Below are positions 50,945-63,672 of a stretch of 64,000 nt of DNA, in pieces; within the stretch, counting starts at the first letter, position 1; every line of letters begins with the position of its first letter. The position numbers were made by a program, and so were the translations under genes. The DNA lies in assembly GCA_016648135.1 (NCBI GenBank), contig JADDOH010002081.1, positions 62,001 through 126,000 of the forward strand. The letters are read 5' to 3'. Under the pieces are notes generated by a model. That model did no database searches, was not told the origin of the DNA, and was given only the letters and a program-made list of their open reading frames with translations. This DNA is from Agrypnia vestita. Lineage: Eukaryota; Arthropoda; Insecta; Trichoptera; Phryganeidae.

Positions 50945-51120
50945 AACTGCATATGAGGCATTCCATCGTCACGGGTGGGACATTTTTCTAGTAAATTGTC
51001 GTAGATATGTTAAAATTTTACAACATGTATCATATATATGTTGTCAAATTTTAACATATCTATGACAATTTACTAGAAAAATGTCCCACCCTTAACGATG
51101 GAATGCCTCATATGCAGTTT
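50945..51120. repeat. Foldback element, 176 bp, arms about 84 bp
   Basis: CTGCATATGAGGCATTCCAT to the centre pairs with its reverse at 51035-51117 with only a few mismatches. No clear target duplication. A transcript through here would form a long hairpin. Confidence 0.9.
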
Positions 51121-51954
51121 TACAAGATTTTTATGTAAAAATGTAGATATGTATGTATATTTAAAAGAAAAAATCACTAATGACTCGAGTCATTAATGAC
51201 TCTGCTAGATAGTTGTAATGTAAATTAAAGTATGCAGGCAGATACAATACAAAAATATATTATGACACTTAGGGGAATAATCATAGAGTATCAAGAAGGA
51301 CAAGGGGACTGGGGCAAAGTGGAAGTGTGCCCCCCTTCGCATATATGTATTTAATTTAATTCTCTTTGTCTGTTTATTTTTTGTGGTGGAATCTTGTAAT
51401 TGATTTTTCACAAACTTCCCGACTAACTAGAGCTCTGAAACTTTCAACATGTATGTAAAGTGGATGACTACACATTATTTAATGATTTGGTCATTATTTC
51501 TATTAAAATTAATAATTACGTCACTCATATTAAATTAATAATCTCGTCACTCCCAAGCAAGAGCCCTAGAAACACCTGAAGAACATGCCGTTCGATTTTG
51601 TTTTATTTTAAGTAAAAAAAACGTGTTTAATATTTGGATACTACAGGGGTGTTAAAAAGGTGATGTTAAAAAATCGTTTACGAATGTACGCAAAGAAAGC
51701 GTTCAAAGGCATGTCTCCATTTTTTTGATTTTCTTGTTTACGAAAAAGTTTTTACGAAATTTAAATCGGTTAATTTTAGTAATGAATTTAAAAAATACTA
51801 ATTTTCATGGTCTAGTGTTCAAAGATTCATTTAAAAATCGGGAAGGTTTAGGAACACAGTATACCTGCGGCTACCATACAAATTACATGTCACGCGTATG
51901 AACATAAATCACGAGAAATTAAATTAACACAATGGATGAAAAATTGTGCATCGC

Positions 51955-52080
51955 TCTCCATTAGACCCAATCTAGCGCCATCTGATTAACACTTGATTTG
52001 ATCTTTGCAGCATTATTTAGATGGAAGAAATATTAAAAGCGTTAGTTAAATATATTACCTACATGAAATTTTTTCATCCA
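51955..52080 (+). pseudogene. mariner transposase fragment (third-Asp region)
   Basis: Plus strand reads NLAPSD, stop, HLI, stop, SLQHYLDGRNIKS, a match to the LAPSDYHLF...LxGK pattern of mariner. Two stops and no flanking domains. Confidence 0.75.
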
Positions 52081-52816
52081 CTAACATGCCGCGGAGGCCA
52101 GGGTGGCCAACCGAGCGATATCACGGCAGCGAATAATCTTGAACAGCGAATAAATAATACGTGCGGAAATTAGATGGAATGTTCTAGTGAATAGTGAATA
52201 AAGTGTTAAAGCGGTTATAAAGTATCTATTTACGAGTGATAAATAACGAAACAGTTTAATTTAAATAATAGAAATATTTGAAATATTGTGAACCAATTTC
52301 CTTCAACCCTTGGCAAGTCCCTTGTGTACGTGAACAGTCAGCCATAATCCATGGAGGGTATTAAAGTCCTGACCGCAGAATCTGTCATAAAATTTCTTCA
52401 CAATCTGTCTCCGTCTTCGAGGCGCTGGCCACCGCGTCGCCCATCAGCAGGCTTCGTCCGAGACGCCATCACATATCCGGTAGTGGGGGCACCTACCTAT
52501 CCGCACATCGTTAAAAGAGATCGGACATGTACCTACCATCCCCGGTAGGGTCGCTCGTCGCGCGAATCTTGTGACGCGTTTCGAATCGAATCGAAGCACG
52601 CATTAAGGGGTTACGCCACGTCGAGGCATCAAGGAACACATTCCAATGCAATTTTTTTTGACGCAATTATAGAACATACAAAATTTGTTTTGTCATCGCT
52701 GTCTGCATTGAAAATTTCAAAATGGCGGCGTTGTGTGATGTCCCGTGAAGGTCCTTTCTTATATAAATTTTAATTAAACAATTTTGTATTAACCACTTGA
52801 CTAGGAACTCTACGTC

Positions 52817-52848
52817 TACCGGTTTCGATACTACCGTATCTTCATCAG
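52817..52848 (-). ncRNA. Hammerhead-ribozyme-like motif D
   Basis: Minus strand: CTGATGA (52848-52842), one extra A, helix II GATAC/GTATC with loop GGTA, GAAA, helix III ACCGGT (self-complementary), cleavage after A52817 (GUA). Helix I CGTC/GACG pairs fully over four bases. The most complete of the set. Confidence 0.68.
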
Positions 52849-53384
52849 GACGGACGCAAACTAACAATCCAATATCTATTCTAGCAAAAAAATCAATTTT
52901 TGAAAAGGGGGAGTGGCTACAGCTATGGTGGGGGTAATTGAGAAGTGGACGCAGAAATGAGGATTTTTTTTCTTATATTTCTACTAAATAGGTAGTTATA
53001 TTAAATGTTCCCTTTAAGGTGGACTCGTGTTCGGCCACACACTTATAAATGTTTGTCCGCACACGTGCTCCCAACCTCTGAAAACAGAAAGCAATATGCG
53101 AAACCAGAATTTAGGTTTGCCTTAATAAACCGAATATTGACCAAAATTATATAATTTGCACCAAATATTGCACTTTTTTTGTCACTCTTTTCTCACAGAA
53201 CGAAGGATACGCTGTTTTAGTATACAATTCCCATTTTTTGTTTGGAGAGATGTAAAAGCACACTACCTATTTTCGCTGCAACTATTTCGGTATTTTACCT
53301 GTACCTAAATGAGAAAAAAACATTATTTTGTAACGTTAACAGCATGTCGAACGAAATTTTGACTTCGCAATATTTGAGTATGTT

Positions 53385-53910
53385 TAAATTTTTTCAAAAA
53401 CACAATTACCGGATTTTCGTTCCCAGAAGGATCGTCATTAATCAAGATATATTATAGGTGTCCCATAGAGACGAAGCATTTATATGGGAAAGTAGGTATG
53501 GTAGGGAGGTAGAAAATAGATAAGAAAATCTTTGGGTATTTATAGGGCTTATGATCTATCATAAATATGGCTTAGCTTCAATGATCACTTTATATAATGT
53601 GACGTTCAATTCCACCGAAGATTGAACACCACATTCATCGAATTATTGGATGTATATTTGTTGTTTATGTAACACGTTTCACATTTCACTTCAACTTTCA
53701 AGCTATTTATATGGGAAAGTAAGTATGGAAGTCTTTGGGTGTGTCTATTTATATGAGAAAGTAGGTATAAAGTTTATCATATGGTTCGTTTAAGTGATCA
53801 CTTTACACAATGTAACATTCACCGATTCCACCCATCGTTGATCACCATGTCTTTAAAATTTTTTGAAGATGTGTATATGTTATTCATGTACCTACCACGT
53901 TTAATGTTTC
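53385..53910 (+). repeat. Repeat family A, tandem or nested copies
   Basis: CAATTACCGGATTTTCGTTC, CATAGAGACGAAGCATTTAT, TATGGGAAAGTAGGTATGG and GTGATCACTTTA with ATGTAAC words. The last part recurs twice (53580 and 53795), so more than one copy is present. Confidence 0.65.
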
Positions 53911-54024
53911 ACTTTAACTTACGTTAAAGCCATCTATGGTTGAAATTTGTCATCCTCTTGAACCACTATATACCTACCTACCTATGTAGATGTCGTCGTT
54001 GGTAATGAGATATCTTTTACGTTT

Positions 54025-54151
54025 ACAAAGTGTAAATTTCGATAATGTATGGATTAACTAGTAAAATTTATAGATAGTGCACACATATATTAGTTATAAC
54101 TCATAGTTAGTGCATGCATATATAGGTACATTATCAAAATTTACACTTTGT
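54025..54151. repeat. Inverted repeat, 25-bp arms
   Basis: ACAAAGTGTAAATTTCGATA continuing to 54049 pairs with 54127-54151 at 24 of 25 positions, around a 77-bp centre. Probably a small MITE. Confidence 0.8.
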
Positions 54152-54419
54152 CTGTAACATATACCTATTCCTAGGTCATAATCCTATTAAACACGCAATG
54201 ACTGTGAGACATCTATAAAAAATCACGATTAAATTTTGACTTGACTGTGGTGTATAAATATTGAGAAGAATGAATAGGCGAGTCAATGAAGGCAACGATT
54301 CTTTAAGCGTAGGTAAATAAGATATCGTTTTTTTATTAATATTTTTATGATTACGGTTAAATAAATGCCCCGAACAGAAAAATAAAATTATTTCAAATAT
54401 TACAATTCGTGTAACATTT

Positions 54420-54650
54420 GCGTTGCAACGGCGATGTCACGATCGAATGTTTGATTGGAGCCTGAGAATTTAAGCGATCGATGATCCGGATCGTGGCCAA
54501 TAAGACTAGTTTGATTTAAGTATAGCCTTTCTTCTGTTTCGTAAAGGCCTTCGTTGCCAGGACGACGAGAAATGCGCAGAATTGTGGATTAGTTAATTGC
54601 ATCAACAAACAAATTTAGCCACGGGGTTTCTTTTCTTCTATCTGTTAATA
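54420..54650. promoter_or_regulatory. Repeat-free patch, candidate C15 intronic enhancer
   Basis: Less AT-rich, no match to other repeats in the window, and contains GATCGATGATCCGGATC, GCCAATAAGAC and TAATTGCATCAA words. Function is a guess from position and composition. Confidence 0.2.
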
Positions 54651-55084
54651 AATACATAAAAAATCCTCGTATTCAAATAACACGGGCGCGATTGATTCGT
54701 TGAGTAGGTACCAAAATCTAGTCAACCACCATTTTTTTAAAGAATGAATGTCAATAGGTATACTCATTAAGCTCATTCCTACATTTTACATAATGTATCA
54801 TAACAAGTATTAATTTTAAGTTTTTTCTTGCTAAAATCTATTTGTGTTTCAAAACATAGGTACCTATGTCCAAATCACTGAAAATTAAAAAAAAATATTT
54901 AATATAATTATACACTCTTAAAATACAGAGAACTTTATTTCACTACATCCCTGAAAATGCAATGAATATACCTATTTATTTCCTTGGACTTGAAAATCAT
55001 CCTAAATCCAAATGCTTAAATTTCAAAAGCAACCCAAGTCCATTGTCTGGTTTCAAAAGTTTTACAAAAAAATAAGTCAAATAT

Positions 55085-55230
55085 TGAAAAAAAAATGTAA
55101 ATTTATATGCCGCATATCTCCATAACTATCGATATTAGGTTATGGTTGCTTGAACATTTTCTACTCATAATTAAAGCAAAAGTATAGTCCTGCGAGGTTA
55201 TTAGTGTTTTCCAAATAACCCTGTATTTGG
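55085..55230 (-). repeat. Repeat family E, reverse copy
   Basis: Reverse complement of 44970-45125 with the same ordered words; followed by a family C end at 55227-55260. Confidence 0.65.
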
Positions 55231-55577
55231 GGGATATAAAAGCAAAGGCGGCAATACCCCACTAAGAGCTGAATTTTTAATATGTTATTAACCTATAGTG
55301 AATACACATAAATTAATTTTTAACCTAAATCAAAATGCTTAAACTTCAAGAGTAACCTAAGTCCATTATCTGGTTTCAAAATGTACCTACATAGGTCCAT
55401 TTTAAATGCTGAAAAAACTCACGAAATATACCAATTTCGCTTACGTCATGTTATTTTAATGTTTTGTTTTTAATTCCTTATTTCATTTATTTTATAAATA
55501 GTTTTCTTTGATTAGCCAAAAAACAGTTCGTGGCGTTAGGTAGATTTTGATATTCAACTTCTCAATTTACAGGTTAG

Positions 55578-55956
55578 TAGCTGTGTCCGCGGCTTCGCCC
55601 GCGTAGATTATTAGTAATTTGTGTATTAACTTTAACATACCTATAGATATATGTCTTCGCAAACTTTTTGTAGAACTTTATGAGTTCTACAATTTTTCCA
55701 TAGAAAATATTTAATTATCTCTTACCGTTAAGGCAGCGTTCGTAAAAAACGCATCGATCGACAATTTTTTCGTCGATTTTAGTCGTAAAATAGGTCACTA
55801 CGAAAAGCTTTTAACGGGATAATATATGATCTATGTCCACCCTGAAATTCCATTCTAAATATTAATGAAAGAATTTTTGAAATCGTATGAGTAGTTTCGG
55901 AGATTACCCCCTACACCCAAACTTACAAACTTTACCTCTTTATATATTAGTATAGA
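55578..55956 (-). mobile_element. Helitron-like or SINE-like lepidopteran repeat
   Basis: On the minus strand it ends in the hairpin CGCGGGCGAAGCCGCGG followed by ACACAGCTA, and the other end is TATATTAGTATAGACT. A CGCGGGC-AAG-CCGCGG hairpin followed by CTR and no poly-A is a frequent style in moth and butterfly genomes. Family name uncertain. Confidence 0.5.
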
Positions 55957-56049
55957 CTAATTAATGTCTGCCAAAGAAAATTTTCAATCGCGGTACGGAA
56001 AAAGTTATGATAATAGTCAAATGAGTTATTCGAAACTCTTGAAGTTATT

Positions 56050-56300
56050 CGAAAAAGGTTTTATGTTGAAGGTTCCCTGGAACTGGATCCGATCGCCCAG
56101 GGGAACCGCGGCCCCGCAGTAGTTTTATTGGGAACGGATAATTGTTTTCAAGGAAGGACACAGATTTTTAAAGCGATTAAGTTGTTTGGGGTCATTATCC
56201 CCTCGATCTTGTGACCGCTTCCTGCACTGCGAGTTGTGTTCGATCATCTGTTGGTTGTGACGTATGCGTCAGCTGGTGTGAAGGGTAGTGGACTTATTGT
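56050..56300. promoter_or_regulatory. GC-richer repeat-free patch, candidate C15 intronic enhancer
   Basis: Contains GATCCGATCGCCCAGGGG and CGCGGCCCCGCAGTAG and resembles no other part of the window. No coding frame. Position in the first intron of a developmental gene is the only support for a regulatory role. Confidence 0.2.
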
Positions 56301-56551
56301 GGGTGGATGCCAATTATAATTAATATATTCATATATAACTAGGACATTATTCCATGGTCATTCTATTGGAGTACAGTATAAAACCTGAAATATTTTCTTT
56401 AGATGTACCTACACTATAATAGGTAAGAAGGTTTTGATATTATGACAATTGAGTTAGGGGGATTTTGGCAGATAACAGGTAATACAGGTTACAAACAATT
56501 AGTAAGTAAAATGTTAAAATATGAGGTAGGTAGGTACTAAATAACTAACTA

Positions 56552-57495
56552 ACTAACTTACCATCACGCCGTTTCCCCGTGGGGGTAGGCAGAGAGGATA
56601 GAGCGCCATACTCTTCTGTCCTGACATACAACTTTCGCTTCGTCTACATTCATTCATCTTCGCATGCAAGCTCGACGGTTATTCAGGCTTCTAACAGGAC
56701 CATCTTCCAGTATCTGGTTAATCTGGTCATGCCACGTCTTCCGTGGTTGCCCTCTCTTTCTGGCGCCGTCGACACTTGCATCATATATCTTTCTTACCAT
56801 TCTTTCCTCATTCATTCGCTCAACATGCCCAAACCACCTGAGCGACCCTATTTTTATTCTCTGTATTATGCTACGATCAGCTTTACATTCATTCCTAATA
56901 TCTTCATTCTTTACTCTATCATACATGGATTTACCACACATACGTCTAAGGGACCTCATCTCCACTGCATTCAATCTACTTTCGTTCCTCTTCTGCCAGC
57001 TCCAGGCTTCACTTCCATACATTAGTGTCGGTACCAGAACTCCATTATGTACCGCCAGTTTTGCCTCGGTAGACATATTTCTATTAGAAATTATTGTACA
57101 TATTAGTACACAAACTCATCTACTTGTTCCAAACATTCATTGCCTACTAGTATTTCACACGTTGTCTTACTTTCCTCCTTCTCGAATACCATCACTTTTG
57201 ACTTCTTTACATTCATAATAAGGTCACTTTCCTTGCGTACATCATACATCCTGCTTACGAGACTCTAAGTTTTGTTCGCTATTTGCCATTAATACCGCAT
57301 CATCCGCGTACAGTAAACAGCGTACAATCAAATCACTCATTTTCACTCCTACATTCATACATTCCAGTTCTTTCACACCATCCATATACAAGTTGAACAG
57401 CCATGGAGACATCACGCAACCCTGTTTGACACCTTTTGTTATATCAAGCCATGGTGTGAATGATCCATTGATTCTTACACACGCAGTACGCAGGT
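56552..57495 (-). pseudogene. 5'-truncated non-LTR retrotransposon, RT pseudogene
   Basis: Minus strand from 57495: INGSFTPWLDITKGVKQGCV then MSPWLFNLYMDG (motif B), LLYADDAVLMA (motif C, intact), EFVY, then PTLMYGSEAW, LRRMCGKSMYDRVKNEDIR, GSLRWFGHVERM and RKRGQPRKTW, ending HGETA. Frameshifts near 57290 and 57100 break it. 3' tail (GTTA)n. It is a longer copy of the family at 34692-34962. Resembles RTE/R4-type tails; clade not certain. Confidence 0.9.
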
Positions 57496-58337
57496 ACTAG
57501 GAAATATTATTAAATAGTGACCCGAATAAAATATATAAAATTCAAATTTGTTATTATATTATAGAGCTTCAAAGCGTCTGGTGGAAGAAATGCGTTTGGC
57601 AATGATTAATATAAGCGTATATAACTGTCCCGTAAAACATAATAAAAAAATAGGATTGTTATTTTTACGTTTAACTTACTCATTTTTTTGCACCTGTTTC
57701 ATCTGTCATCAGCCAAAATCCCCCGAACTCAAATGTCATAATATCTAAACCTTCTTACCTACCATAGTGTACATGTACAGAAAATATTTCGGGTTTAATA
57801 TTATAACGTAAGTCTGGCGGACGCTGACTCTTGTATTTGCTTCACCATTTCAATTTTTTAAATTTTTTTACCAAAGATAATCCCATCAGTGTGTGGCTCA
57901 AAACAATATTTATTTTAATTAAAATAAATTATGAAAGTTGCACAGAGACGAAGCTCGCTTTCATGGAAAACGTATTCTTATAGTATTTCCACAAGGGTTT
58001 GTGATTTGTTGTAGCTAGCTTTTTAGTGATCATTTTACACATTTATTTTAATTGCGATAGTGCGGTAAGCTTTTTAAACTAATGTTACATTATTAAGGCT
58101 AAATTATTGTAGTAATAAAAACACTTAAGAAATTTCTAAGCAGCTTTAACTATTTTTAGAAATAAAGAATTCGACTAACACTTTTTTGTTTCGGGTTTAT
58201 ACATTATTGTAGACAGTATTCATACATAAATTATAGGGTTGCGATATACAAAATTATAGTATTTTCGTTAATTGATTAGAATAGGTTGTAGAATGTTTAT
58301 CACTTTCCTTTTATGGTTATAATTTTTTATTTTTAAT

Positions 58338-58486
58338 ACGTGTCACATCAATATTCTTACTATTTTCAAACTAAGTTAAACGCTTGTGCTATGAAAATAG
58401 GACTAACTTGCTAGTCTGGAGTGAGGTTCGAACCCGCGACCTTTGGATCACGAGGCGAGTGTCCTAATCACATGACTAACAAGCCA
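58338..58486 (-). mobile_element. SINE family 2 copy with intact B-box
   Basis: Minus strand: GGCTTGTTAGTC head, GATTAGGACACTCGCC, B-box GGTTCGAACC, then CAAGTTAGTCCTATTTTCAT. The head resembles a tRNA for Glu or Asp by its TTAGGA and GGTTCGA words; the anticodon arm is too decayed to name. Confidence 0.8.
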
Positions 58487-58833
58487 AAATTAAAAAATAT
58501 GTTTTACCGAAAAACCGTCCATGCCTGCACAGCGGCGAACGTCGGCCACTGCAGTCGAGAGGAATATTAATGTTTAATACTAACGCTTTTGCTTTTGTTA
58601 GTAGGTATATTAATGTTTAATACTAACGCTCACCGAAAATAATAAAAAAATATATAATTCTTATCTACGATAAAATCGGCTTAACATTAGTTATCAAATT
58701 AAAATAAAATTAAAAATATTCAAAGTAATTTAAGAACTGAAACTGATATAAACATAAATGTTCATAATATTGTAAATCAATTTATCAATAAATTGTATTT
58801 TTTCCATTAAGAAGGAATATAAGTATTAGACTA

Positions 58834-58930
58834 GCTATAACCCGTCAAAAATGACGTACTTTAGGCCGCCAACTACGTACTAGGGTAGCGTCTTGATAAT
58901 AACGTTAGAGATTGACATTATTAATTACAA
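58834..58930 (-). repeat. Helitron-like family H 3' end
   Basis: Minus strand ends ACGTCATTTTTGACG hairpin, GGTTATAG and CTAG, the same terminus as 33716-34093 and 36396-36618. The start of the element is not recognisable. Confidence 0.55.
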
Positions 58931-59919
58931 AATCATGATTTTTTTCTTCTTATAACACATTATTATAATATATTAATTAAACCTACCTAATTATTATTTG
59001 TGCATTCTGGTAGAGTCAGTGACAGATATTGTTCGGTACATACTTACAAACTTATCTATTTTGATTAATGATTAATACCAATGACATATACTAAATAGTA
59101 GGTAATGGATGCACTTATTAGTTTTAATTTTCAATAAACTTAAATATGTATAAAAATATCTAAATATTAAAAATAAGTGTTTTTTTTTAAAAGCATGAAG
59201 TCAATGTTTTCATTTTATTTAATACCTAATAATTTAGAAATCATACTGATTTTGAATCTGTTATTGGAGAGGAAGTTACGGACCGAAATTCGAAATTATT
59301 ATCATTGGGGATTAGTTAGAATGTATGCAAGGACCTCTACCCATGATTTATCACATTTAAAATCATAATGAAGATCCAATCAATTACAATATTGATTTTG
59401 AATTAATTATCGAAATATATCATAAATAGGTAATAATTAAAGATTGACAAATAAAAGTTGTAATAAAAAATATGCAAGAAATTGAATTGAATGTATCATA
59501 AATTAATCTTAATTATGTTCTATGCTTTTTAAAATAATTTTCTTGCGTGACACCCAAAAAATTACTATGTTCTATATTCTTAATTTAAAATATGTATATT
59601 TATATGCAATGTGTTACACTGCACTAACCTCCCCACATACTGGAATAAATACATAGATAAATAAAATAAATTTGGTACCTAAAAATATATCCCTTGAGTT
59701 TCGGGATTATGGGTAAGTACCTACTAATCAATAGTACCATAACTGGGCAGGAATCCCAGTAATTTGATTTAGTCTTTTTACGTACCTTTTTACAAATGTA
59801 TTAATTGAATTTTTCTCATAAAATCGTTTTTAAAATCGCGTTTATGTTTGCGCGAAAGATTGAACTGATAATTTCGATCTTAAATGCTGTTGTTAAATAA
59901 TCTCTGATAAATAATTAGG

Positions 59920-60110
59920 TAAACCTTTTTCATTCTGCGCCCGTTGAAAGGACTGATAAGAGTGTATTATTAAAGGCACTAAGTGATTAAGATAAGGGTC
60001 GGATTGGAGGTCCGCTTACAAGTATAGGGTCATAAATGACCCTAATTTTTGTACTTGATGTCGTGGATAAGCTTACAGCTACTGTTTTACCGAGAAAAAC
60101 AAAATATTTA
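59920..60110. promoter_or_regulatory. Repeat-free patch, candidate C15 intronic enhancer
   Basis: Contains ACTGATAAGAG (GATA-type), AAGTGATTAAGATAAGG and an inverted AGGGTCATAAATGACCCT pair. Not repeated elsewhere in the window. Regulatory role is inferred only. Confidence 0.22.
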
Positions 60111-60244
60111 TCCGGAACTCATGAGACATTTATTACTCAATATGTTTCGGTAGGATAATTTTAAAATGTAATAATGAAATTAATTGACGTTCACATATGC
60201 TTTAAATAGTGTTTTTACTTATTTCAACATCTCCTGTTGAAATA

Positions 60245-60375
60245 TATAGGTATGTGTGTTCTAAGAACACGATTACTGGATTTTGTCCACAGAGAGATAA
60301 TGATAAATGAAGATAAATTTTTGTTTCAAGTCTCACAGAGACGAAGCTATTTATATGGGAAATGTGTATGGATAT
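60245..60375 (+). repeat. Repeat family A copy
   Basis: GTGTTCTAAGAACACGATTA, GGATTTTGTCCACAGAGAG, CTCACAGAGACGAAGCTATT and ATATGGGAAATGTG in order: a fairly complete copy of the family. Confidence 0.7.
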
Positions 60376-61309
60376 CTTTACAGGGCGGGTAAATATTGTA
60401 ATGGAAAATTTATATTTAGTTTTATCTCTACCTTGAAAAAATTAGAAGTCAGAAACAGATCGAAGAAACTCTAATTAATAATTAAATTTGTTTTAAAATT
60501 ATACTTATTAATTATTTCAAAAAGTTGCAGTGGGAGAACTCTACAATTGTATTTCTAAATTCTTTGTTAATCTTAAGACTAATGCATTTTACTTTATTTG
60601 TTTGTCACTTGTAAAACCCTATTCTAACGTGTTTTTGCTCCCGTCGGAACCCAGACGCGTCCAACCCGTTCGTGCTTTCGTTGAAAAATTGGTCCCTAGG
60701 CTCGTAAATGACCTCAATTTTGGAGTAATAATAATTATTTCTGCTACCTGTCTTTCCGAGACCTCTGTTTTTATGAGTAGACGTTTTATTATTTTAGATT
60801 CTTACTAAACGCCGCACGATATAATATCTAAAATTAAGATAAGGTGCAGTGGATATTTGAAGGCGTCTCTATAAAAAGGATCTACATGCAAAAAGAAAAT
60901 TTTACAGGAGAAAGAAAAACAGTGCGATAAATAACCAGAATTTCAGTTTTTTTATTTTCTAATTTTCACTTGCCAATTATGGACATTAATTTTACGTGTT
61001 CTTAGTTTACTCATATTGTTAAGCGATTCCAGTAACTGTTGGCATCCGTCATATTTGTTACCACCAGATAATAACGGACAAATATATACCCTTTTTCCTA
61101 GTAGCCAACTTTTGATATCGATTTTCGGCAAGATTGAGTTAAAATCATGATAAATACCTAAAATACCACACATGTTATATAGACCATTTTAAAGCAACAA
61201 AATCACTTTGTGACCTGATGTACCTACTGTATAGAACTTTATTATAGGGACGCCTTCATTTAAGGTAGAGGATTTTACACAAATACCTAAGTATACCTAA
61301 TACGAATAA

Positions 61310-61385
61310 GTCGCTTGTCTCCGTAACTATTGATGTTAGAATATTTTCAACTCATAATTAAGGCAGGAATCTACCTGTGAAGTTT
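61310..61385 (-). repeat. Repeat family E fragment
   Basis: GTCTCCGTAACTATTGATGT, CTCATAATTAAGGCAGGA correspond to part of 55085-55230. Confidence 0.55.
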
Positions 61386-61974
61386 TATGGACTAGCTCTG
61401 TTACACCATATACGCGATTAAATTAACACTCAGATTTCGAATTTTCACATGGTGGGTAGTTTTCTTCGTGATCCAACTTTGAGCATCTTATCTGTATTAC
61501 CATTATGTGCATGTCCTTAAATATTAATAAATTAGAGGCTATGTGGGTTCGTGGGGTGTGCTGCGGGCCGTATTGTTATTACAGCGTCCCGTGCACTCCC
61601 CAGAAAGCCTCCCTCGAGGAACGCATGTGGTTTAATATTTTTTATGGCCTCCAAAATGGAGGGTGGAGAAGCGATGACTGGCAACAGCAATAGATGGATA
61701 GACTGATCGCGTGGTGAGTGTCTCAAACCTGAAAACATCATAAAAAATTGCAAAACACTTAAAATTGTAAAACAAGGCAAACTCTTTATTTTTTTATACT
61801 TATTTAATTTTTTTGCTAAACACATTTTTTTACAAGGTAGTGACAGTCACTTATGAATGGATGTTTCTCTGCTACATGAGTGTCATAAACTCGTGTGTAG
61901 TAGAGGAGTATCATTACATTATACGTTTACAAAGAATTTTGTGATAAAATGTACATATTCGTCAGGTAATATTT

Positions 61975-62006
61975 ATAATTATATATATAGATATATATAT
62001 ATATAG

Positions 62007-62038
<32 letters not shown>

Positions 62039-62075
62039 TAGATATATATATAGATTATATATAGATATATATATA
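61975..62075. repeat. (TA)n microsatellite
   Basis: About 100 bp of TA repeats broken by GATATA units. Confidence 0.95.
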
Positions 62076-62371
62076 GACAATCAGGTAATAATAAAGTAAG
62101 TAAAAGGTACATATATAATAAAAATAAAAATTTAATCATTTCTGATGGTATTTTTTTACGTTTTTTTTAAATGATTCATAAATTTCCTCAGTCCTCGCAT
62201 AATAAATAATAAATAATAAAAATAATCAGGTCCTTTTTACAAATAGTTATCTTTTAAATTTATTTTCTTGTCAGTAGGTACTTCATTATTATTCATTTTC
62301 CATATACAATTTTTATATTTTGAATGAATATACTTCGATTTTTTAATTTAATTTGTTAGTATACAATTGCA

Positions 62372-62406
62372 TCCTAACGGAGGAGCCATGGGCTCTGAAA
62401 CATGTT
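62372..62406 (+). ncRNA. Decayed hammerhead-like motif F
   Basis: Helix II GAGCC/GGCTC (62383-62387 and 62391-62395), GAAA at 62397-62400 and self-complementary ACATGT remain, but the CTGANGA box reads CTAACGGA. Likely a dead Penelope-like terminal repeat. Confidence 0.4.
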
Positions 62407-62477
62407 GGTGGTGGAACATTATAATTAAATGAATAAATGTAACTTGGTTAAACACCACTATATTTGTTATCGATTCC

Positions 62478-62510
62478 GACCAGGTTTCGCTGCGACCGTA
62501 CCTTCTTCAG
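62478..62510 (-). ncRNA. Hammerhead-ribozyme-like motif E
   Basis: Minus strand: CTGAAGA (62510-62504), one extra A, a partly mispaired helix II around GGTACGGTCGCAGC, GAAA, helix III ACC-T-GGT and cleavage after C62478 (GUC). Helix I has CC/GG and GATT/AATC. Confidence 0.5.
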
Positions 62511-63328
62511 GGTAAAATCTTAACGGACTAAACATTTAAAAATTATGTGCTTATATACTAGTCATACATCAGTGTGAAAGGACTCGACAACCAAATGATG
62601 ATGAAAAATTTAAAGACTCTCATCAATTTTTCGATCGTGTACAGAATCATTCATTTCTTATAGCGCCATCTCCTACACGGAACAGCTCAATTTACACAGC
62701 CATTAAATGCGGCGTCTTCCGCTTCTTTTACCACTTATTTTCCCCTGGATGATGAGTTGGTTTAGAGTTTATTTTGATTCTCTCATAATATGTCCGAGAC
62801 ACTCCAGCTTTCTTATCTTGATTCTTTTTTCATACGCTGGAGGACTTAATATTTGCCACACTTAATCACTGTTCATAGTGTCAAAAAGATAGATTTTTGA
62901 TAGTCATCAAAAACGAACCAATAGAAAGAATTACGCAATACAAGTTCTTTCCTCCAAAATATGTTTTTCTTAATCGGATTGATAAGACTTTAATCTTTTA
63001 CAAATAAATTGTTAATTAATGTAGGTAATTAATGTCTTCCAAATTGAAACTGTTTTTATATTATGTACCTACTTGTTTATTTATTGAATAAAATCGTGTT
63101 TTTCTTTATTATTTTAAGTGAGTAAGAACTCGCCAATATATTATGTTTTAATTATTGAAACATTATATATTGGTGAGTGAATAATTGGAATATAAATTCC
63201 ACCCTCTCCACTCGCTGTTAAAGTAAGTTAAAGTAAATTACTATATTCAGTGGAAAATTTATAATTGGCAAAATTTTAAAAACCATTATTTTATACTTGT
63301 TAAGATTGATTTGCTGTTAACTTTCCCC

Positions 63329-63373
63329 AAAATAAAATAAAATAAAATAAAATAAAATAAAATAAAATAAAAT
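63329..63373. repeat. (TAAAA)n microsatellite
   Basis: Nine uninterrupted AATAA-type units. Confidence 0.95.
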
Positions 63374-63672
63374 ATATGAAACCAACATCTTATTGTACCT
63401 ACATAAGTTTTAAAAACAATTGCCACCTCAGTTTTCCTTTTATATACGTGTATGAATAAATATTTAACTTTTATAAATCGATAGTAGACAATGCTGCTTC
63501 TGATATTGACATAATTGGATAATGCTGAATTGCTATGATGTTTCAGCTTAAAATCAACATCAACTCTCACTTTAGTATGAGGCGGCCATTTTGTCACTTG
63601 ACATATTCTTAAAAGTTGATTGATTGAAGTGGATATTGCTGCCTTTGCTATTAACACTACGAGTATATTGCT

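Noticed and set aside
52351..52548. 65-codon frame starting MEGIKVLTAESVIKFLHNLS in the C15 intron
   Set aside because: GC-richer than its flanks but no recognised domain, no homeodomain, and no splice partner; could be a piece of a retroelement.
56579..57218. Long plus-strand open frames (148 and 184 codons)
   Set aside because: They are the antisense shadow of the LINE reverse transcriptase read on the minus strand.
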